DNA from: JAIQFL01 sp035295745
Lineage (GTDB): Bacteria > Acidobacteriota > Terriglobia > Bryobacterales > Bryobacteraceae
Direction of reading: 5' to 3'
Assembly (NCBI GenBank): GCA_035295745.1
Contig: DATGIL010000101.1
Coordinates: 4,354-68,353 of the forward strand
DNA: 64,000 nt
The notes beneath the pieces were generated by a model, which saw nothing but the letters and a program-made list of their open reading frames with translations, ran no database searches and was not told the DNA's origin. This document shows positions 63,271-64,000 of the stretch, piece by piece (within the stretch, counting starts at the first letter, position 1; every line of letters starts with the position of its first letter). Made by a program: the position numbers and the translations under genes.

Positions 63271-63770
63271 AGAAGATTCCTCCCTCGAAATAGACCTGCT
63301 CATACTGGACCATGCCTCTTAGCGAACCGGCCGTCGGGCAATATCGGGCAATGCACCTCGGCAACTGTGGCAATCCTGGCATCCTCGGCATCCTGGAATC
63401 TGCAAGTTACAGGTGGATCACATCGCGACCGGAAGCGAATCCAACCCTCGACTGTGAGGAGGCGAGCAGAACTCAGAAGGTCAGAGAACCAGGGTCTGGA
63501 TTTCTAACGGCCTTCATGTTCTCCCGATCCACCGCCTCAATTAGTCCAAAGAGCCCGCAAAACTCAGGGCCACGGGTGTAACCTCGGGGCTTCGCCATTA
63601 GCAAGTGGTCACTGTGACACGTAGTCATTCCAAAAAGCGGAAATTCAATCTTCAGGACGCTTCACATGGGCCAATATGGGCCAAGCAGCCATGGCAACCA
63701 GGGGATATATGGCGTCGAAGGCAACGCAGAATCTGTAACTTACGGAGCGACCCGGAGGGCCTCAGGTTCC
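63271..63770. other. Gene-less end of the tRNA-Leu island
   Basis: 500 nt without a convincing gene; ends at the right integration-site copy. Confidence 0.4.
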
Positions 63771-63791
63771 AAGTCCCACCTCCGGCACCAC
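63771..63791 (+). other. Integration site, right copy
   Basis: AAGTCCCACCTCCGGCACCA plus one base, identical to 58413-58433. The match extends leftwards as GGTTC with a single inserted C. No tRNA body precedes it, so it is the att remnant that closes the island. Confidence 0.8.
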
Positions 63792-63953
63792 AATCCTTTC
63801 AATAACCTGGCGTGAAATTGCCCTAAGCCCTCGAGCAATTTTGGGGTAACAGCTTCAAGACTTCGCCGCTTGTCAGAATTGATCCAGTAGGGCTCGTCAG
63901 AAATGTGCCGCTCCGGGAACAGAATTAGGAAGAACAGGCTGATCATCATCATC

Positions 63954-63968
63954 CACGCCGAAGGCGTG
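63954..63968. other. Short perfect hairpin
   Basis: CACGCC-GAA-GGCGTG near the window end, outside the island. No U-run follows on either strand, so it is not called a terminator. Confidence 0.35.
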
Positions 63969-64000
63969 CGTGTTCCCCAAGTTGGGTGGGGGGCGATATC

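Noticed and set aside
1..64000. CRISPR array
   Set aside because: No regularly spaced direct repeats and no cas-like genes were seen; the repeats found are palindromic and dispersed.

Overview
The window looks like chromosome of an Acidobacteriota member close to the Solibacter/Bryobacter group. It is GC-rich and densely packed. It carries a TIGR03435 protein (a family strongly expanded in Solibacter), a PEP-CTERM secreted protein, a Gram-negative envelope set (lpxD, two parvulin-type isomerases, a S41 C-terminal protease, an outer-membrane barrel), and many secreted proteins with TPR, beta-propeller, VIT/VWA, ankyrin or WG repeats. This taxonomic call is inference from gene families, not from a marker gene.

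Layout. 0-13.5 kb: a lone receiver protein; a 44-aa membrane peptide translationally coupled to a sodium:solute symporter; DedA; glgC; a Tat-exported TIM-barrel protein; the TIGR03435 protein; a CE15 glucuronoyl-esterase-like enzyme; three membrane proteins (WG repeats, zinc ribbon, proline-rich linker); a G-rich repeat tract; and a PpiD-like chaperone. 13.5-17.4 kb: a second DedA, then a segment bracketed by 13-bp inverted repeats holding an IS1-type transposase, an unknown protein plus XRE-ImmA metalloprotease operon with its own promoter, and two small genes. 17.6-25.2 kb: an ankyrin/CxxCH/cyclase-like fusion, a decayed toxin-antitoxin pair, lpxD-LOG-GNAT, a flavin monooxygenase and an epoxide hydrolase. 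25.3-44.2 kb: a secretome block ending in propeller, VIT-VWA, a giant TPR protein (about 2360 aa) and a 556-aa secreted protein.

44.2-58.2 kb: a gene whose frame is cut by one UAG and whose sequence resembles the edema-factor/CyaA/ExoY nucleotidyl cyclase core; a HUMPS/OMPDC-fold enzyme; a peptidoglycan-binding barrel protein; PEP-CTERM; an outer-membrane barrel; CtpA; a lipoprotein parvulin; an APC permease; and a hybrid histidine kinase. 58.3-63.8 kb: tRNA-Leu(CAA), whose 3' end is repeated at 63.77 kb. Between the copies lies a 5.4-kb island with a decayed tyrosine integrase, a B3/4-domain operon with promoter and terminator, and an XRE regulator.

The strongest observations are three. First, the amber-interrupted cyclase-like toxin keeps the expected catalytic residues and spacing. 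Second, a two-hairpin dispersed repeat occurs in five copies, two as inverted pairs that supply the start codon and N-terminus of adjacent secreted proteins. Third, there are two mobile islands, one bounded by inverted repeats and one at the tRNA gene.
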